A stretch of 64,000 nucleotides of DNA from Planctomycetota bacterium (GCA_008501825.1 QQUA01000006.1:62001-126000); one strand, 5' to 3'; positions 44,699-54,451 are shown, counted from the first letter of the stretch. The notes: a model not told the origin generated them from the letters alone. Program-made: numbers and translations.

Positions 44699-46192
44699 AT
44701 GCGTACCCCGCTTTCACTTTTTTCCTATCTGCTAATACTCGCTTCAACAGTTTCGGCCCAATCCGCCCAGTTGGATTTCGCTCCCGAGCAACCCTACGAA
44801 TTGGCAGGAGCTCAGCCTCGGGATGCAGAGGTTCGTGACTTTGATCGAGACGGTGATTTGGATATCGCCGTATGCGCTCAAGCGGACTTTGAGATCAGTG
44901 TGCTGCTCAACGATGGCAACGGCAACTTCAGTCACGATGAACCGTTCCACACTGGAGTACGAAGCTGGGGAATGGGCAGTGGAGATCTGAACGGGGACGG
45001 ATGGTTCGACCTAGTGGTAACCGATGGAGAAAACCAGGCTACCGCCGTCGAAGTCTACCTGGGAGACCCCAATAACCCTGGCAAATTCCTCCAAGCACCC
45101 ACGATCCATGCCGGAAGATTTCCGATCGATGCGTTGATGGACGACTTTAACGGCGACGGCCTTCAGGATTTGGCTGTGTGCAACAACGTCCTTTATGGCT
45201 TAACCATTTTCTTGGGAAACGGAGATGGAACTTTCGGCCCTCCTTATCATGAACCAAGCTTGGCCGGCTTTTCCTCCAACCGTATCGCCAAGGGAGATTT
45301 CAACGAAGACGGAATTGTTGATTTGGTTTTAGGAGGATTCTCTTCCATTCGCCTGGCTTTGGGGGCTGGTGACGGCACCTTTCCGACTCTGGCCTCACCC
45401 TCGGGTTCGGGAAGATCCGTAGCGGTCGCCGACTTCAACATGGACGGTCATTTGGATGTGGCCGGAATTTATATTTACACCGGGGACGGCTTTTTAAGCC
45501 TAGGAGACGGCCAGGGTGGGTTCCTTGGATCCATTCCGTTCGATGCCGGAGATTGGGGATTGGATTTAGCCGCGGAAGATTTCAATTTGGACGGAATCCC
45601 CGACCTTGCCGTAGCGGCGGACAACTTCCATCAAGTGCAAGTGTTCTTAGGGCGCGGCGACGGGAATTTGGAGCCTCTTCAAGCTTTCTCCACCGGCCCT
45701 GAGCCTCAGGTTTTGGCCGCTGGAGACTGGGATGGAGACGGCTGGATCGACTTAGCCGCCCCGTACCGGAATTACGGACAAACGGCCTATATCTCCGTTC
45801 TGCTCAATCAGAGCCCGGTGGAACCTTGGCAACTTCTCGGCCACGCCTTAAACGGCGCCGGTGGACAACCCTTATTGCGAGGATCCGGAGTCGCCAGCGC
45901 CGGAGGAACTTTGTTATTGGATTTGGAAAACGGCGCCGCCGGAGTTCCTGCCGGGACGGTAGTGGGTTTGCAGAGCAATTATTCTCCTCTATACGGAGGC
46001 ATTCTGGTTCCCGCTCCTGACTATATATTTCAAGGGCTCAATACCGATAACGCCGGACAACTTACCCACGGCTTGAACCTACCCCCCAACACACCTGCGA
46101 ACATGGAATTATTTTTTCAAATCTGGATGCTCGATAACGCGGGAGTTCAAGGCTACGCCGCGAGCAATGGCTTGATGGTCACGACGTGGTAG
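44699..46192 (+). CDS. Exported FG-GAP/VCBS-repeat protein
   Basis: From the ATG at 44699 there are 497 residues with a signal peptide and about seven FG-GAP/VCBS blades bearing calcium-type loops (DFDRDGDLDIAV, DLNGDGWFDLVV, DFNGDGLQDLAV, DWDGDGWIDLAA). A C-terminal domain (about 370-497) is Gly/Asn/Leu-rich and ends LDNAGVQGYAASNGL, as in many planctomycete secreted repeat proteins. It should be a calcium-binding propeller outside the cell. The frame is open from 44303, which is only a shadow of the opposite gene. Confidence 0.82.
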   Translation: MRTPLSLFSYLLILASTVSAQSAQLDFAPEQPYELAGAQPRDAEVRDFDRDGDLDIAVCAQADFEISVLLNDGNGNFSHDEPFHTGVRSWGMGSGDLNGDGWFDLVVTDGENQATAVEVYLGDPNNPGKFLQAPTIHAGRFPIDALMDDFNGDGLQDLAVCNNVLYGLTIFLGNGDGTFGPPYHEPSLAGFSSNRIAKGDFNEDGIVDLVLGGFSSIRLALGAGDGTFPTLASPSGSGRSVAVADFNMDGHLDVAGIYIYTGDGFLSLGDGQGGFLGSIPFDAGDWGLDLAAEDFNLDGIPDLAVAADNFHQVQVFLGRGDGNLEPLQAFSTGPEPQVLAAGDWDGDGWIDLAAPYRNYGQTAYISVLLNQSPVEPWQLLGHALNGAGGQPLLRGSGVASAGGTLLLDLENGAAGVPAGTVVGLQSNYSPLYGGILVPAPDYIFQGLNTDNAGQLTHGLNLPPNTPANMELFFQIWMLDNAGVQGYAASNGLMVTTW

Positions 46193-46204
46193 GCCACTCT
46201 TTCC

Positions 46205-46636
46205 TTACCGTCGAACCAGCAAGACTCCGGCCACCAAGAAGCCAATTCCGGTCAAGCGCACCCAATCTACCGGCCGGCTTGGCATCCCAAACCAGCCGAA
46301 GTGATCGATAAATACGGCGGCCAAGCCTTGGCCCAACACCATCAGGGCAACTGCATTACCGGCTCCGATCTTTGGAAATACAAAAGCGAGGCAGGCGATG
46401 ATGATAAAGCCGAATACCCCGCCCAAATACAACACCCACGGCGTTTGAGCAGGAAACCAGGGACCCTTGCTACCCTGGGCCAGGTAAAGAATGATCGTGG
46501 CGATCAGGACCACGGCGGAATTAAAAACAAGCGCTGGCCCCAATCCGGTTTTTTGGCTCAGCATGCCATTGGCTGCTCCTTGGAAAGCCGCAGAGAAACC
46601 GGCCGCCATGGCCAGAGCCCACCAGACAAGGTTCAC
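46205..46636 (-). CDS. DMT-superfamily YdcZ (DUF606) transporter
   Basis: 143 residues with four to five membrane helices (FSAAFQGAANG, VFNSAVVLIATIILYLA, YLGGVFGFIIIACLAFVFP, GFLVAGVLL). The layout GAANGMLSQKTG is typical of the small YdcZ/DUF606 members of the drug/metabolite transporter group. The start overlaps the FAD subunit gene by four bases, so it is translated with the molybdenum hydroxylase. It may move its substrate or product; direction unknown. Confidence 0.78.
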   Translation of the reverse strand: MNLVWWALAMAAGFSAAFQGAANGMLSQKTGLGPALVFNSAVVLIATIILYLAQGSKGPWFPAQTPWVLYLGGVFGFIIIACLAFVFPKIGAGNAVALMVLGQGLAAVFIDHFGWFGMPSRPVDWVRLTGIGFLVAGVLLVRR

Positions 46637-47466
46637 GAGGGCACTTCTCCCAACCGCAAGAATGCTTGCAGTAAGTTCGCCGAGACAGCTCTTCGGTAGG
46701 CGGCGGTTGATCGCAGGTCGTCAATGGGTTGAATATCCGATTGCAAAGCCTGATGCAGGATTTCTCTCGGTGCTCCTTCCTCCCAGGCCCTTTCCGTCCG
46801 GCTCAGACGAATCACCGTAGGAGCCACGCTTCCGGCGGCCAGGCGGATGGATTCGCCTTGATGCAAACCCGCCATAACTACCTTGGAAATTGCTTGAGCC
46901 GCTCGAGTCCCGATCTTTCGAAACCATTGGCGACCCTGCAAAAGCGGCAGCTCAATGGCAATCAGCAGTTCCTCAGGCCTTCGGAGACTGGTCCGATAGC
47001 CGGTGTAAAAATCCAGAAATGAAACGCGCCGCGTCTGCTCCAAGCTTCGAAGCAAAAGAACCGCTTCACAAACCGCAAGGATAGGAAGACTATCCCCTGC
47101 GGGTGAAGCGTTGATCACGTTGCCTCCTAAAGTGCCTCGGTTTTGAATTTGAGGCCCTCCGATTTCCGCCGCCGCCATGACCAGCATGGGAAAGTGCCGC
47201 TGACAGAATTCTGATTCCCGAATTTCACGAAATGTAGTTAAAGCGCCAATACGCAAGACATCGTCACGAAGCTCAATTCCGCGGAGAGGCTTCAATCCAC
47301 CTAGATTAAGGAAGTTTCTGCCCGGCGGTTGACCAGCATTGAGCATTACCATGAGGTCAGTACAACCCGCCAAAGGGACGCAATCCGGCTTCTCTGACAA
47401 GATCTCCAAGGCATGTCGAAGAGACGTAGGATCCTGCACCTCGAGTTCGGAAAGAGCCGCTCTCAT
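46633..47466 (-). CDS. Molybdenum hydroxylase FAD-binding subunit
   Basis: 277 residues with the CoxM/XdhB pattern: LAGCTDLMVMLNAGQ, RIGALTTFREI, and the FAD motif QNRGTLGGNVINASPAGD, then a C-terminal oxidoreductase domain. It passes electrons from the 2Fe-2S subunit to NAD or another acceptor. It overlaps the iron-sulphur gene before it and the transporter gene after it by four bases each. Confidence 0.9.
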   Translation of the reverse strand: MRAALSELEVQDPTSLRHALEILSEKPDCVPLAGCTDLMVMLNAGQPPGRNFLNLGGLKPLRGIELRDDVLRIGALTTFREIRESEFCQRHFPMLVMAAAEIGGPQIQNRGTLGGNVINASPAGDSLPILAVCEAVLLLRSLEQTRRVSFLDFYTGYRTSLRRPEELLIAIELPLLQGRQWFRKIGTRAAQAISKVVMAGLHQGESIRLAAGSVAPTVIRLSRTERAWEEGAPREILHQALQSDIQPIDDLRSTAAYRRAVSANLLQAFLRLGEVPS

Positions 47467-47891
47467 AATTCCGCCCCTTTCACCGCCCGAAAGATCGCCT
47501 CATAGCCGGTACAGCGGCAAAGATTGCCGGCTAGTGCTTCCTGCACCTCTCGCCGGGAAGCTCCCGCTTGAATTACCGAGGCGGCCATAATCATGCCGGG
47601 AGTGCAAATCCCGCACTGGGAACCGTTTTCCTTCACAAAAGATTTCAGCAGCGGATGCTGGTCCTGTAGGGATTCAATCGTATCAACGCAACGCCCCTTC
47701 ACTTGGACGACCGGAATCAAACAGGCATTCGCCGGTTGCCCATCCAACAGAACGGTGCACGCCCCACATTCTCCCTCGCCACAGCCTTCCTTGGTCCCGG
47801 TTAAGCCGAATTCCTCCCGAAGCAAATCCAATAAGCGCTTCATAGGAGGAGCTTCCACTTGCACCTGTTTTCCATTCAGTTGGAAATGCAT
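47463..47891 (-). CDS. Molybdenum hydroxylase 2Fe-2S subunit
   Basis: 142 residues with both cluster motifs: plant-type CGEGECGACTVLLDG near 37 and the second cluster CGICTPGM with NLCRCTGY. The family carries electrons from the molybdenum subunit to FAD. Its start lies 16 bases inside the large-subunit gene. Confidence 0.93.
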   Translation of the reverse strand: MHFQLNGKQVQVEAPPMKRLLDLLREEFGLTGTKEGCGEGECGACTVLLDGQPANACLIPVVQVKGRCVDTIESLQDQHPLLKSFVKENGSQCGICTPGMIMAASVIQAGASRREVQEALAGNLCRCTGYEAIFRAVKGAEL

Positions 47892-49984
47892 TGGACCTCC
47901 TGTACTCGTTCCGGGGTAACGGGCAATTCAGAAAAGCTAAGTCCCATGCTTCGCAGCGCGTTCACAATGGCCGGTCCGGCCCCATCCATCGGCAGTTCGC
48001 CAACACCCTTGGCCCCGAACGGACCATTGCGGTAGGGATTGTCCACAAACATCGTTTCCATTTCAGGTACGTCCATGGCTGTGGGGATAATGTAATTGGT
48101 CATGTTGGCATTTTGCATTTCCCCGTCCTTCATTCTGACCTCCTCCAAAAGAGCAAAGCCAAGAGCTTGCAAACTGCCCCCTTCCACCTGCCCGGCTGCA
48201 AGAGTCGGATGAATCGCTTTGCCGATGTCCTGGACCGAGGTAAATTTGATTGGGCGAATTTCGAAGCTAATTGGATCCACTTCAATTTCGATTACATTAC
48301 AAGCCCAAGCATAGGCTCCGTAAGCATCCCCTCGATAGCGTTGCTCGTCCCATTGGATTTCCGGAGGTTTCTGGTATTTCTCATGAAGCCGCAAGGCTCC
48401 GTGCTTGAGAAAATAGGCTTGCGGACTCAATCCATTCAGTTTCTTTTTCAGCCGGCGAGCACACCTTTCCAACAAACCCCCGACCACCATGCAAGTTCTG
48501 GAAGCTACGGTAGGGCCGGAATCCGGAACTTCTGCAGTATCCACCGCAGCTATGGAAATTTGTTCAAGAGGCACGCCGGAAGCCTGAGCCACGATTTGAG
48601 CCAGAACCGTTCGAGTTCCTTGGCCGATCTCAGTGCTTGAACTAAGGACCCGGACCCCCTCCGCCGAAACTTCCAAAGCAACTTCAGAGTCGAGGTAGAC
48701 CTCTCCAGCTCCGGTAAAGCCTGCACCATGAAAGAAAAGAGCCAATCCAAGACCCCGGGAGGATCCCTGCAACTCCTTTCTCCTGCGGCGAAAATCGGTT
48801 CGCTCCAAGGCTTCCCGAAACACCTGCTCGGCGCTGCAGTCCGAATCCAATCGCTGCCCGGTGGCCATCGTGTCCCCAGGGCGAAGCAAATTCATGAACC
48901 GGAAATCCACCGGATCCAAATTCAAGGATTCAGCAAGGAAATCAGCGTGAGCCTCGGCAGCGAAGAGTGTTTGAGGAGCCCCGAAACCTCGAAAGGCTCC
49001 GTTAGGAGGGGTGTTCGTCTTCACCACCCTGCCGCGAATACGAATGTGCTCGCATCGATAGGGACCACTTGCATGCAGAACTCCCCTGGAAAGAACGACA
49101 GGGCTTAGAGTGGCATAGGCTCCTCCGTCAAGGATGACTTCGATGTCCATAGCCAAAATGCGCCCATCCTTATCCAAGCCAGTTTTATGCCGGACAATCG
49201 AAGGATGCCTCTTCGTCGTAGCCGTCAGATCTTCTTCGCGATCATAAATCATCTTTACCGGCTTCCCAGCCTTTAAGGCCAACAAGGCTGCGTGGCCGGC
49301 AACTATGGATGGATATTCTTCTTTGCCGCCGAAGCCGCCTCCAGTCTCCGCCTGCCTGATTCGAACTTTTCCAGGAGGAAGCCCAAGAAGTTCGCACAAT
49401 GCCTTTTGAACGTAATACGGGCATTGCAACGATCCCCAGATGGTAATTCCCTCTTTCTCTGGAATGGCAATAACTCCCTGGGGCTCAATATACATTTGCT
49501 CCTGGTGACCGGTTCGATACTCCCGCTCGAGAACGACCTCCGATTGAGCAAATCCGTCGTGAATGCTTCCCTTTTCAATCAGAATTTCATGAAAGCATTT
49601 TCGAGCCTTCCGAGGGTCAAAGATCGGCCGGGATGGAGCACATTCCACTTCCCACTTCACTTTCCAGAGAGCTTCCCTGTTCCGGTGAGCAATCAAGCGG
49701 ATCGGTTCATGCGGGTGCTGGACCCGATCCCATGCCAGCATCGGCTGGTCGTTTTGAATTAAAGCGTGGCGGTTCTTTCCCGGGATGTCGCCCGCGCCAA
49801 CCACTACATATTCCGAATCCGGCAATTCCAATTTCAATGACAAGATCTTTCCCGAAGCCTGAGTGGATCGCAAGGTTCTGCCATAAAGCATCCCGGGGAA
49901 GTTCAAATCGTCGATGTACTTCGCCCGGCCTTGAACCTTGAGATCTCCGTCAAGGCGGGGAACGTTCGAGCCAACAACCGTCAT
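47876..49984 (-). CDS. Molybdenum hydroxylase catalytic subunit (xanthine dehydrogenase family)
   Basis: 702 residues of the CoxL/XdhA type: N-terminal KVQGRAKYIDDLNFPGML, then QAETGGGFGGKEEYP, NGAFRGFGAPQ, and the active-site Glu in GAKGVGELPMDGAG. It holds molybdopterin and hydroxylates a carbon next to a ring nitrogen or an aldehyde. The substrate may be xanthine, nicotinate or another heterocycle. No XdhC-like maturation gene is next to it. It leads the four-gene minus-strand operon. Confidence 0.9.
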   Translation of the reverse strand: MTVVGSNVPRLDGDLKVQGRAKYIDDLNFPGMLYGRTLRSTQASGKILSLKLELPDSEYVVVGAGDIPGKNRHALIQNDQPMLAWDRVQHPHEPIRLIAHRNREALWKVKWEVECAPSRPIFDPRKARKCFHEILIEKGSIHDGFAQSEVVLEREYRTGHQEQMYIEPQGVIAIPEKEGITIWGSLQCPYYVQKALCELLGLPPGKVRIRQAETGGGFGGKEEYPSIVAGHAALLALKAGKPVKMIYDREEDLTATTKRHPSIVRHKTGLDKDGRILAMDIEVILDGGAYATLSPVVLSRGVLHASGPYRCEHIRIRGRVVKTNTPPNGAFRGFGAPQTLFAAEAHADFLAESLNLDPVDFRFMNLLRPGDTMATGQRLDSDCSAEQVFREALERTDFRRRRKELQGSSRGLGLALFFHGAGFTGAGEVYLDSEVALEVSAEGVRVLSSSTEIGQGTRTVLAQIVAQASGVPLEQISIAAVDTAEVPDSGPTVASRTCMVVGGLLERCARRLKKKLNGLSPQAYFLKHGALRLHEKYQKPPEIQWDEQRYRGDAYGAYAWACNVIEIEVDPISFEIRPIKFTSVQDIGKAIHPTLAAGQVEGGSLQALGFALLEEVRMKDGEMQNANMTNYIIPTAMDVPEMETMFVDNPYRNGPFGAKGVGELPMDGAGPAIVNALRSMGLSFSELPVTPERVQEVQCISN

Positions 49985-50020
49985 CCGAGTACGGTAGCAG
50001 AGGCCGGAGCCGCTTCCAAG

Positions 50021-51598
50021 TTAGGGCAGAATCCGGATCATGCGATGAGCGGAGAATTCTTGACCGAACATATCCCGGCTTCGCACTTGCAGTTCCTTAA
50101 GTCCGGGAGAAATGGTTTTTGGAATGACCCCTTGCCACAAGTGTCGGCACGTGGACGGTTCCGGCAAATCCCTCCCCGGCTTTGGCTTCAACCGAAGCTC
50201 CCTCTGGCGAACCGCCGTGAACCATGGGTCCGGCTTATTCACCTTTTTCATGGTCTGCCACGGCCCTTGATCCAGGCGGAATTCCACCGTAGATTTTTCC
50301 GAGCCAGCGAAGACGTTTACAAAAAACTTCGCAGGTAGATCAATGCCGACGGATAAAGCTTCCGGAGCTTCAATATTCATCTGGTATTCCGCGGGACGGC
50401 GAGCCGCTCGAAACTCCAGGCGATAATCCTGGCCGTCAAAATGAAAAATGCTATACCCGTTGGGAGCCCCATCCGACATCGTGGCGTGAGGAACTCCGGT
50501 TTCGTCCAGGGCTCCACCCCACCAACTGCCGCAAGCCGTCACATTGACTATGTGATGATGAGGTTCAGGTCGATCAAAGCCATCCTTGGTGCCGAGAAAG
50601 CGATGGTACATGGTATGAGTGTGCGCCGAGATCGAAACGGTGTACGGAAATGGCTCGAGCAAATCCAGCAGCTCCCCGCGGTTCTGTACTGCATGCAAGG
50701 GAATGTGCATACAAACCATAATCAGCTCGTCTTGTTTCACCCGGCGCAAATAATTGCCGGCGAAATCGAGCACTTCCCGGGTAAATCGACCGTTGTATTT
50801 AGGCTTGTCACCCTCTTGAAACCAGAGAACGTTGTCCAGTACCAAAAAATGGACCGGCCCCCATTGGAAGGCGTAATTTGCCGGCCCAAAATGTCGAATA
50901 AACGTCTCATTAGCCCAGGAATCTTCCGGCGCTCCCCGGTTGACATCATGATTACCGACGACGTTGTACCAGGGGATTCCAATCGAAGACAGAGCCGCGC
51001 TAAGGGGTTCGAACAAAGCAAGATTGTCGAACACCACGTCCCCCAACGTCACCCCGAAGGCTCCAGGGAAATCGATCAGCCCTTCAATGATGTCATGGGT
51101 AATGAAATCAACCTCCCGCTGATTTCGAGGCTGGGTGTCTCCAAAGAAAAGAGCTTGAAAAGAATCGGGCTCTTCCTGCTGATACAAGGGAAAGTCGATT
51201 TGATCCGGCAAGGGCCCGGTCGGGAGAATGCCGGGAAAGCGACTGGCGCGGGAACCTTCCGGCCGGTGCAGATAGAAGAACTGCGGGCGTCGGTGCCGGT
51301 CCAAGGGCGGCATCCAATTTCGCGGTTTCAACACGAAGATTTCATCTCTCGGTTCTACTGCGATCCGATAGCGGCCATCTGAATCGGTTTCGGCAATCTG
51401 TCGCCCGTTGGAAACACCAACGCCTGGAATTCCGGGCTCCCCGTCATCTCGGCTCCCATCACGGTCGAGATCATGAAAAACCACTCCTGTTGCTTGTAAT
51501 GGCTCCTCGACCTGAGTTTCGAAGTCCAGCGAAAGCCAGCCCAAGGCGAGAGAGGCGGCCCCACAGGTGAGCAAGGTCAAGGGAGTGAAGAAACTCAT
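50021..51598 (-). CDS. Exported calcineurin-like metallophosphoesterase
   Basis: 525 residues: a membrane or signal segment (LLTCGAASLALGWL), a SdrD/Cna-like beta domain (VVFHDLDRDGSRDDGEPGI), the metallophosphoesterase core with FFGDTQP, TLGDVVFD, VVGNHDVN, MVCMHIPLH and SISAHTHT, and a beta-rich C-terminal domain (about 390-525). Two metal ions are expected. It acts on a phosphoester in the periplasm or outside the cell; substrate unknown. Confidence 0.85.
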   Translation of the reverse strand: MSFFTPLTLLTCGAASLALGWLSLDFETQVEEPLQATGVVFHDLDRDGSRDDGEPGIPGVGVSNGRQIAETDSDGRYRIAVEPRDEIFVLKPRNWMPPLDRHRRPQFFYLHRPEGSRASRFPGILPTGPLPDQIDFPLYQQEEPDSFQALFFGDTQPRNQREVDFITHDIIEGLIDFPGAFGVTLGDVVFDNLALFEPLSAALSSIGIPWYNVVGNHDVNRGAPEDSWANETFIRHFGPANYAFQWGPVHFLVLDNVLWFQEGDKPKYNGRFTREVLDFAGNYLRRVKQDELIMVCMHIPLHAVQNRGELLDLLEPFPYTVSISAHTHTMYHRFLGTKDGFDRPEPHHHIVNVTACGSWWGGALDETGVPHATMSDGAPNGYSIFHFDGQDYRLEFRAARRPAEYQMNIEAPEALSVGIDLPAKFFVNVFAGSEKSTVEFRLDQGPWQTMKKVNKPDPWFTAVRQRELRLKPKPGRDLPEPSTCRHLWQGVIPKTISPGLKELQVRSRDMFGQEFSAHRMIRILP

Positions 51599-51672
51599 AA
51601 AAATATCTTAAGAGCCCTGCGAAGTGATTAGGATGAAGGCTTCCCGAAGTTCCTTTCGTCTGGGAGAACGCG

Positions 51673-52377
51673 ATGCAAGGTGGAAATCAAATCGACCCGC
51701 TCGCCTCCATGGATCTACAAATGGGGGGCAAGGATTGGAAACCCACTCCTCACGGTCGATTCATGGGCGAGGTTCTGGCTGAAACCGACTTTCTGAAGGA
51801 TAAGGAAGTCCTGGAATTGGGGGCGGGGATTGGCAATCACACCATCTTGCTGCTTCAAAAGGAGGTCAAGCACCTAACGGCCACCGAAATCCTGCCGGAA
51901 TTGCTCGAATCGGCCAAAATTAACGTCGAGCGCAACTTGCCGCCGCCTTTGCCGATTGACTATCGGGTAGCGGATTGGTTGGATTTGGACGGCAAGTTTG
52001 ACGCCATCGTCACCAATCCTCCCTTCTGCAAGAGCGGAAAGCAGAATCGCCGCTATTTCATCGACTCGCTGATATTGGACGGGCATAAGCACCTACACCC
52101 GAACGGAGAGCTGGTGTTCGTTCAGTCTTCCATGGCGGATTTGGACAAAACCGAATCCCGCTTACGCGAAAACGGTTATGAACCGGAGATTTTGGGCCAG
52201 CAATCCGGCCCATTTCGGGATTACTACTTCGAGGACGCCAGCTTTATGCGGGAAATCCAGGAGGTTCCCAACGGCTTTTACGTCGAGAACGGAGTTCATT
52301 ACGAGACGCTCTCCGTCATTCGCGCCGTCCTCCAGCCGTTTTCTCCGCCGGAAGGAGCTCATATTTTCGAGCCGTAG
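51673..52377 (+). CDS. Class I methyltransferase (MTS/RsmC-like)
   Basis: 234 residues with a SAM-binding motif ELGAGIGNHT, ATEILPELLE, and NPPF in IVTNPPFCKSG, which marks N-methyltransferases acting on bases or amide nitrogens. The target (rRNA, DNA or protein) is not clear. GGGAG about six bases before the ATG is one of the better ribosome sites in this window. Confidence 0.8.
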   Translation: MQGGNQIDPLASMDLQMGGKDWKPTPHGRFMGEVLAETDFLKDKEVLELGAGIGNHTILLLQKEVKHLTATEILPELLESAKINVERNLPPPLPIDYRVADWLDLDGKFDAIVTNPPFCKSGKQNRRYFIDSLILDGHKHLHPNGELVFVQSSMADLDKTESRLRENGYEPEILGQQSGPFRDYYFEDASFMREIQEVPNGFYVENGVHYETLSVIRAVLQPFSPPEGAHIFEP

Positions 52378-52429
52378 CGGAGTCCGCTGGGCCCAAGCAA
52401 GGCGCTCAGTGCAAGCGCTTCAGCTTGCT
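52376..52429 (-). terminator. Stem-loops at convergent gene ends
   Basis: AGCGG at 52376-52380 pairs with CCGCT at 52384-52388, and a larger stem is made by AGCAAG and GCGCT (52396-52406) with AGCGC (52414-52418) and CTTGCT (52424-52429). The first includes the plus-strand stop codon, the second the minus-strand stop. No T-run is present, so their role as terminators is uncertain. Confidence 0.35.
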
Positions 52430-53431
52430 GATTCTGCCTAGGGAAAGCCAATCCATGACGTACAGGTTGCCGTTTTGATCAAAGGCAGCACTGTGCGGCG
52501 CCAGGAAGAAGCCATCCTTCCACAGGTCTCTAGGAATTCCATTGCGCGCCCGTAGCTTCGGATCCGGTTGATCCCCCAGGTGGGCAATGAGTTGGTCTTT
52601 CGAATCTAGCAGGGTGACCCGTCCGGCCAAGTCGGCCACGACCATTTCCGTTCCATGCTGGTAGGTCCCGCACGGCCGGCGAAAATGCTCTCCAACCAAA
52701 CCCTTGTATTCGCCGTCTAAACTGAAGTATTGCAAGCGGTGGTTTTCACGGTCTGCCACCAAGAGCACCGGCGGATTTCGGCGAGTATCCAGCCACAATC
52801 CGTGGGGAGTTCGCATCTTACCCGGCTCGGTTCCCGGACCGCCAAAGGACTTCTGATAGTTGCCTTCCGAATCGTATTGGTGGACCCAACTCTTGCCGTA
52901 GCCGTCGGCCACGAAGAATGAGCCATCAGGAGCTACGGCCACCGCAGTCGGGCGGTATTCCCCGGCATTGGCGTAGTGCCCGGATTCTTCCGGATAACCC
53001 CAGCGGCGAAGAACTTTCCCATCCAAATCGGTTTTGATGACTTCGTGGCGCCCGATGTGGGCTAGCAACAGTCGCTCCTGGCCGTCCTCTTCGAACAGGC
53101 ACATGCCATGAAGTCCGCCCTGAAATTCCTTTCCCCAAGATTTCAAATAATTGCCGTCGGCATCCAGAATCACCACGGCATGGGCGGCGTCGGTGTTTAC
53201 CAATACCCGACCCTTTTTATCCACAACGATGGAGCCGTGGGTATTTCCCAGCTTCATACCTTCCGGCAATTTCAACCAATCCTGAATCCAGGAATAGCGA
53301 TGCTTGCCTTTTCCAACCACCACCGGTTCCTGCTTTGGCAGATCTGCGGAAAGGAAGCCGATCGAGCCGGCCAGTAAGGCCAAGCTCAGCCAGGAGGAAA
53401 GATTCTTCTTTTGGAGGAGGGAAGTTTTCAT
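52406..53431 (-). CDS. Exported NHL-repeat six-bladed propeller protein
   Basis: 341 residues with a signal peptide (LSLALLAGSIGFLSA) and NHL blades (HGSIVVDKKGRVLVNTD, PTAVAVAPDGSFFVADGYG, VLLVADRENHRLQYFS, SAAFDQNGNLYVMDWL). The fold is like peptidylglycine lyase or sugar-binding propellers; no active site is evident. It begins one base after the stop of the thioredoxin-like gene, so they are one transcript. Confidence 0.82.
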   Translation of the reverse strand: MKTSLLQKKNLSSWLSLALLAGSIGFLSADLPKQEPVVVGKGKHRYSWIQDWLKLPEGMKLGNTHGSIVVDKKGRVLVNTDAAHAVVILDADGNYLKSWGKEFQGGLHGMCLFEEDGQERLLLAHIGRHEVIKTDLDGKVLRRWGYPEESGHYANAGEYRPTAVAVAPDGSFFVADGYGKSWVHQYDSEGNYQKSFGGPGTEPGKMRTPHGLWLDTRRNPPVLLVADRENHRLQYFSLDGEYKGLVGEHFRRPCGTYQHGTEMVVADLAGRVTLLDSKDQLIAHLGDQPDPKLRARNGIPRDLWKDGFFLAPHSAAFDQNGNLYVMDWLSLGRISKLKRLH

Positions 53432-53432
53432 T

Positions 53433-54392
53433 CTAGGATTTCACCTTCGGGCGGCGATTGGAATGGAAGGCGTTCAAGATTGTCCGTTGCTCTTCTGCGG
53501 TCAAGGCAACTGCCATTTTCTCCAGAACTTGCCCGAAGGCGTGAACTTCTTCTTCAGTATACGGGCAGCCCAAATTTCCTTTGGGCCCGTCGCTGGTCAA
53601 CAAGGCCTCCCCCTTGGGATTTAGAAACACGAACCAAGGGATGCCTCCGGACTTTTGCCGCCGGTACCGGTTCATGATTTCTTTTCCGCCCAAGGTTCGG
53701 TCAATGTCAATTTTCAATACGACGAAGTCCTTTGCCATCAAGGGAGCAATTCCAGCTCTTGCCAGGGTATCCTCCAACTTATGGCACCAACCGCACCAAG
53801 GAGCCCCAAAACTTAGAAACAGCTTTTTGCTTTCCTTCTCCGCCCGTTTCAACCCTGCAGCGAGGAGGGATTCAGCTTTCAAGTAAGGAGCCTGGTGTTT
53901 CTCAAGAAACGCCATGACCTTCTTCGGGTCATGGCCAGATTTTCCCTCGGCCTCGACTTCAAAGCCGGCCGTTTCTTGGTTTTGAACTACCTTTCCGTTC
54001 TGGTCCAAGACGGTCAGGAATGGAATTCCCGAAGATCGCAGGTCCGCACCGAACTTTTTTACCAGATCCATATTTTTGTCAAATCGGCCGACATCCACCT
54101 TCACGACTTCATATTCATACAAAATCTTCCGTCGCAGCTTCCCGTCTGTTTGCATGGTATGGTCCAACTTCACGCACCAACCACACCAATTGGCCCCCCA
54201 TTGAATCAAAACTCGGCTGTTATTGCGCTTGGCTTTCGCCAAAGCGGCGGAAATCTGTTTGCCGGCGTCGGCTTTTTCATCATAAACCGATTTCTCCGAC
54301 TTCGTTTCCTGACCGAAAGTAGCTGCAAAAGTGCCGAGCTCGGCGGGAAGCACCGGAGACGCAAAAAGGAGCAGGAGGTGGAGGCCGATCAT
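53433..54392 (-). CDS. Exported protein with two thioredoxin-like domains
   Basis: 319 residues: a signal peptide, then two thioredoxin-like domains, each with a WCGWC active site (Cys70/73 and Cys199/202), followed by strands carrying GIPFLTVLD and GIPWFVFLN. It probably makes or breaks disulphides in the envelope. A single protein with two identical CGWC sites is uncommon. It is the first gene of a pair with the NHL protein. Confidence 0.85.
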   Translation of the reverse strand: MIGLHLLLLFASPVLPAELGTFAATFGQETKSEKSVYDEKADAGKQISAALAKAKRNNSRVLIQWGANWCGWCVKLDHTMQTDGKLRRKILYEYEVVKVDVGRFDKNMDLVKKFGADLRSSGIPFLTVLDQNGKVVQNQETAGFEVEAEGKSGHDPKKVMAFLEKHQAPYLKAESLLAAGLKRAEKESKKLFLSFGAPWCGWCHKLEDTLARAGIAPLMAKDFVVLKIDIDRTLGGKEIMNRYRRQKSGGIPWFVFLNPKGEALLTSDGPKGNLGCPYTEEEVHAFGQVLEKMAVALTAEEQRTILNAFHSNRRPKVKS

Positions 54393-54451
54393 GGCAGTTC
54401 CTGGGAGGGATTTCAGGGCCGAGAGGCGTAGAGGGGAGTATAACCGGGATC

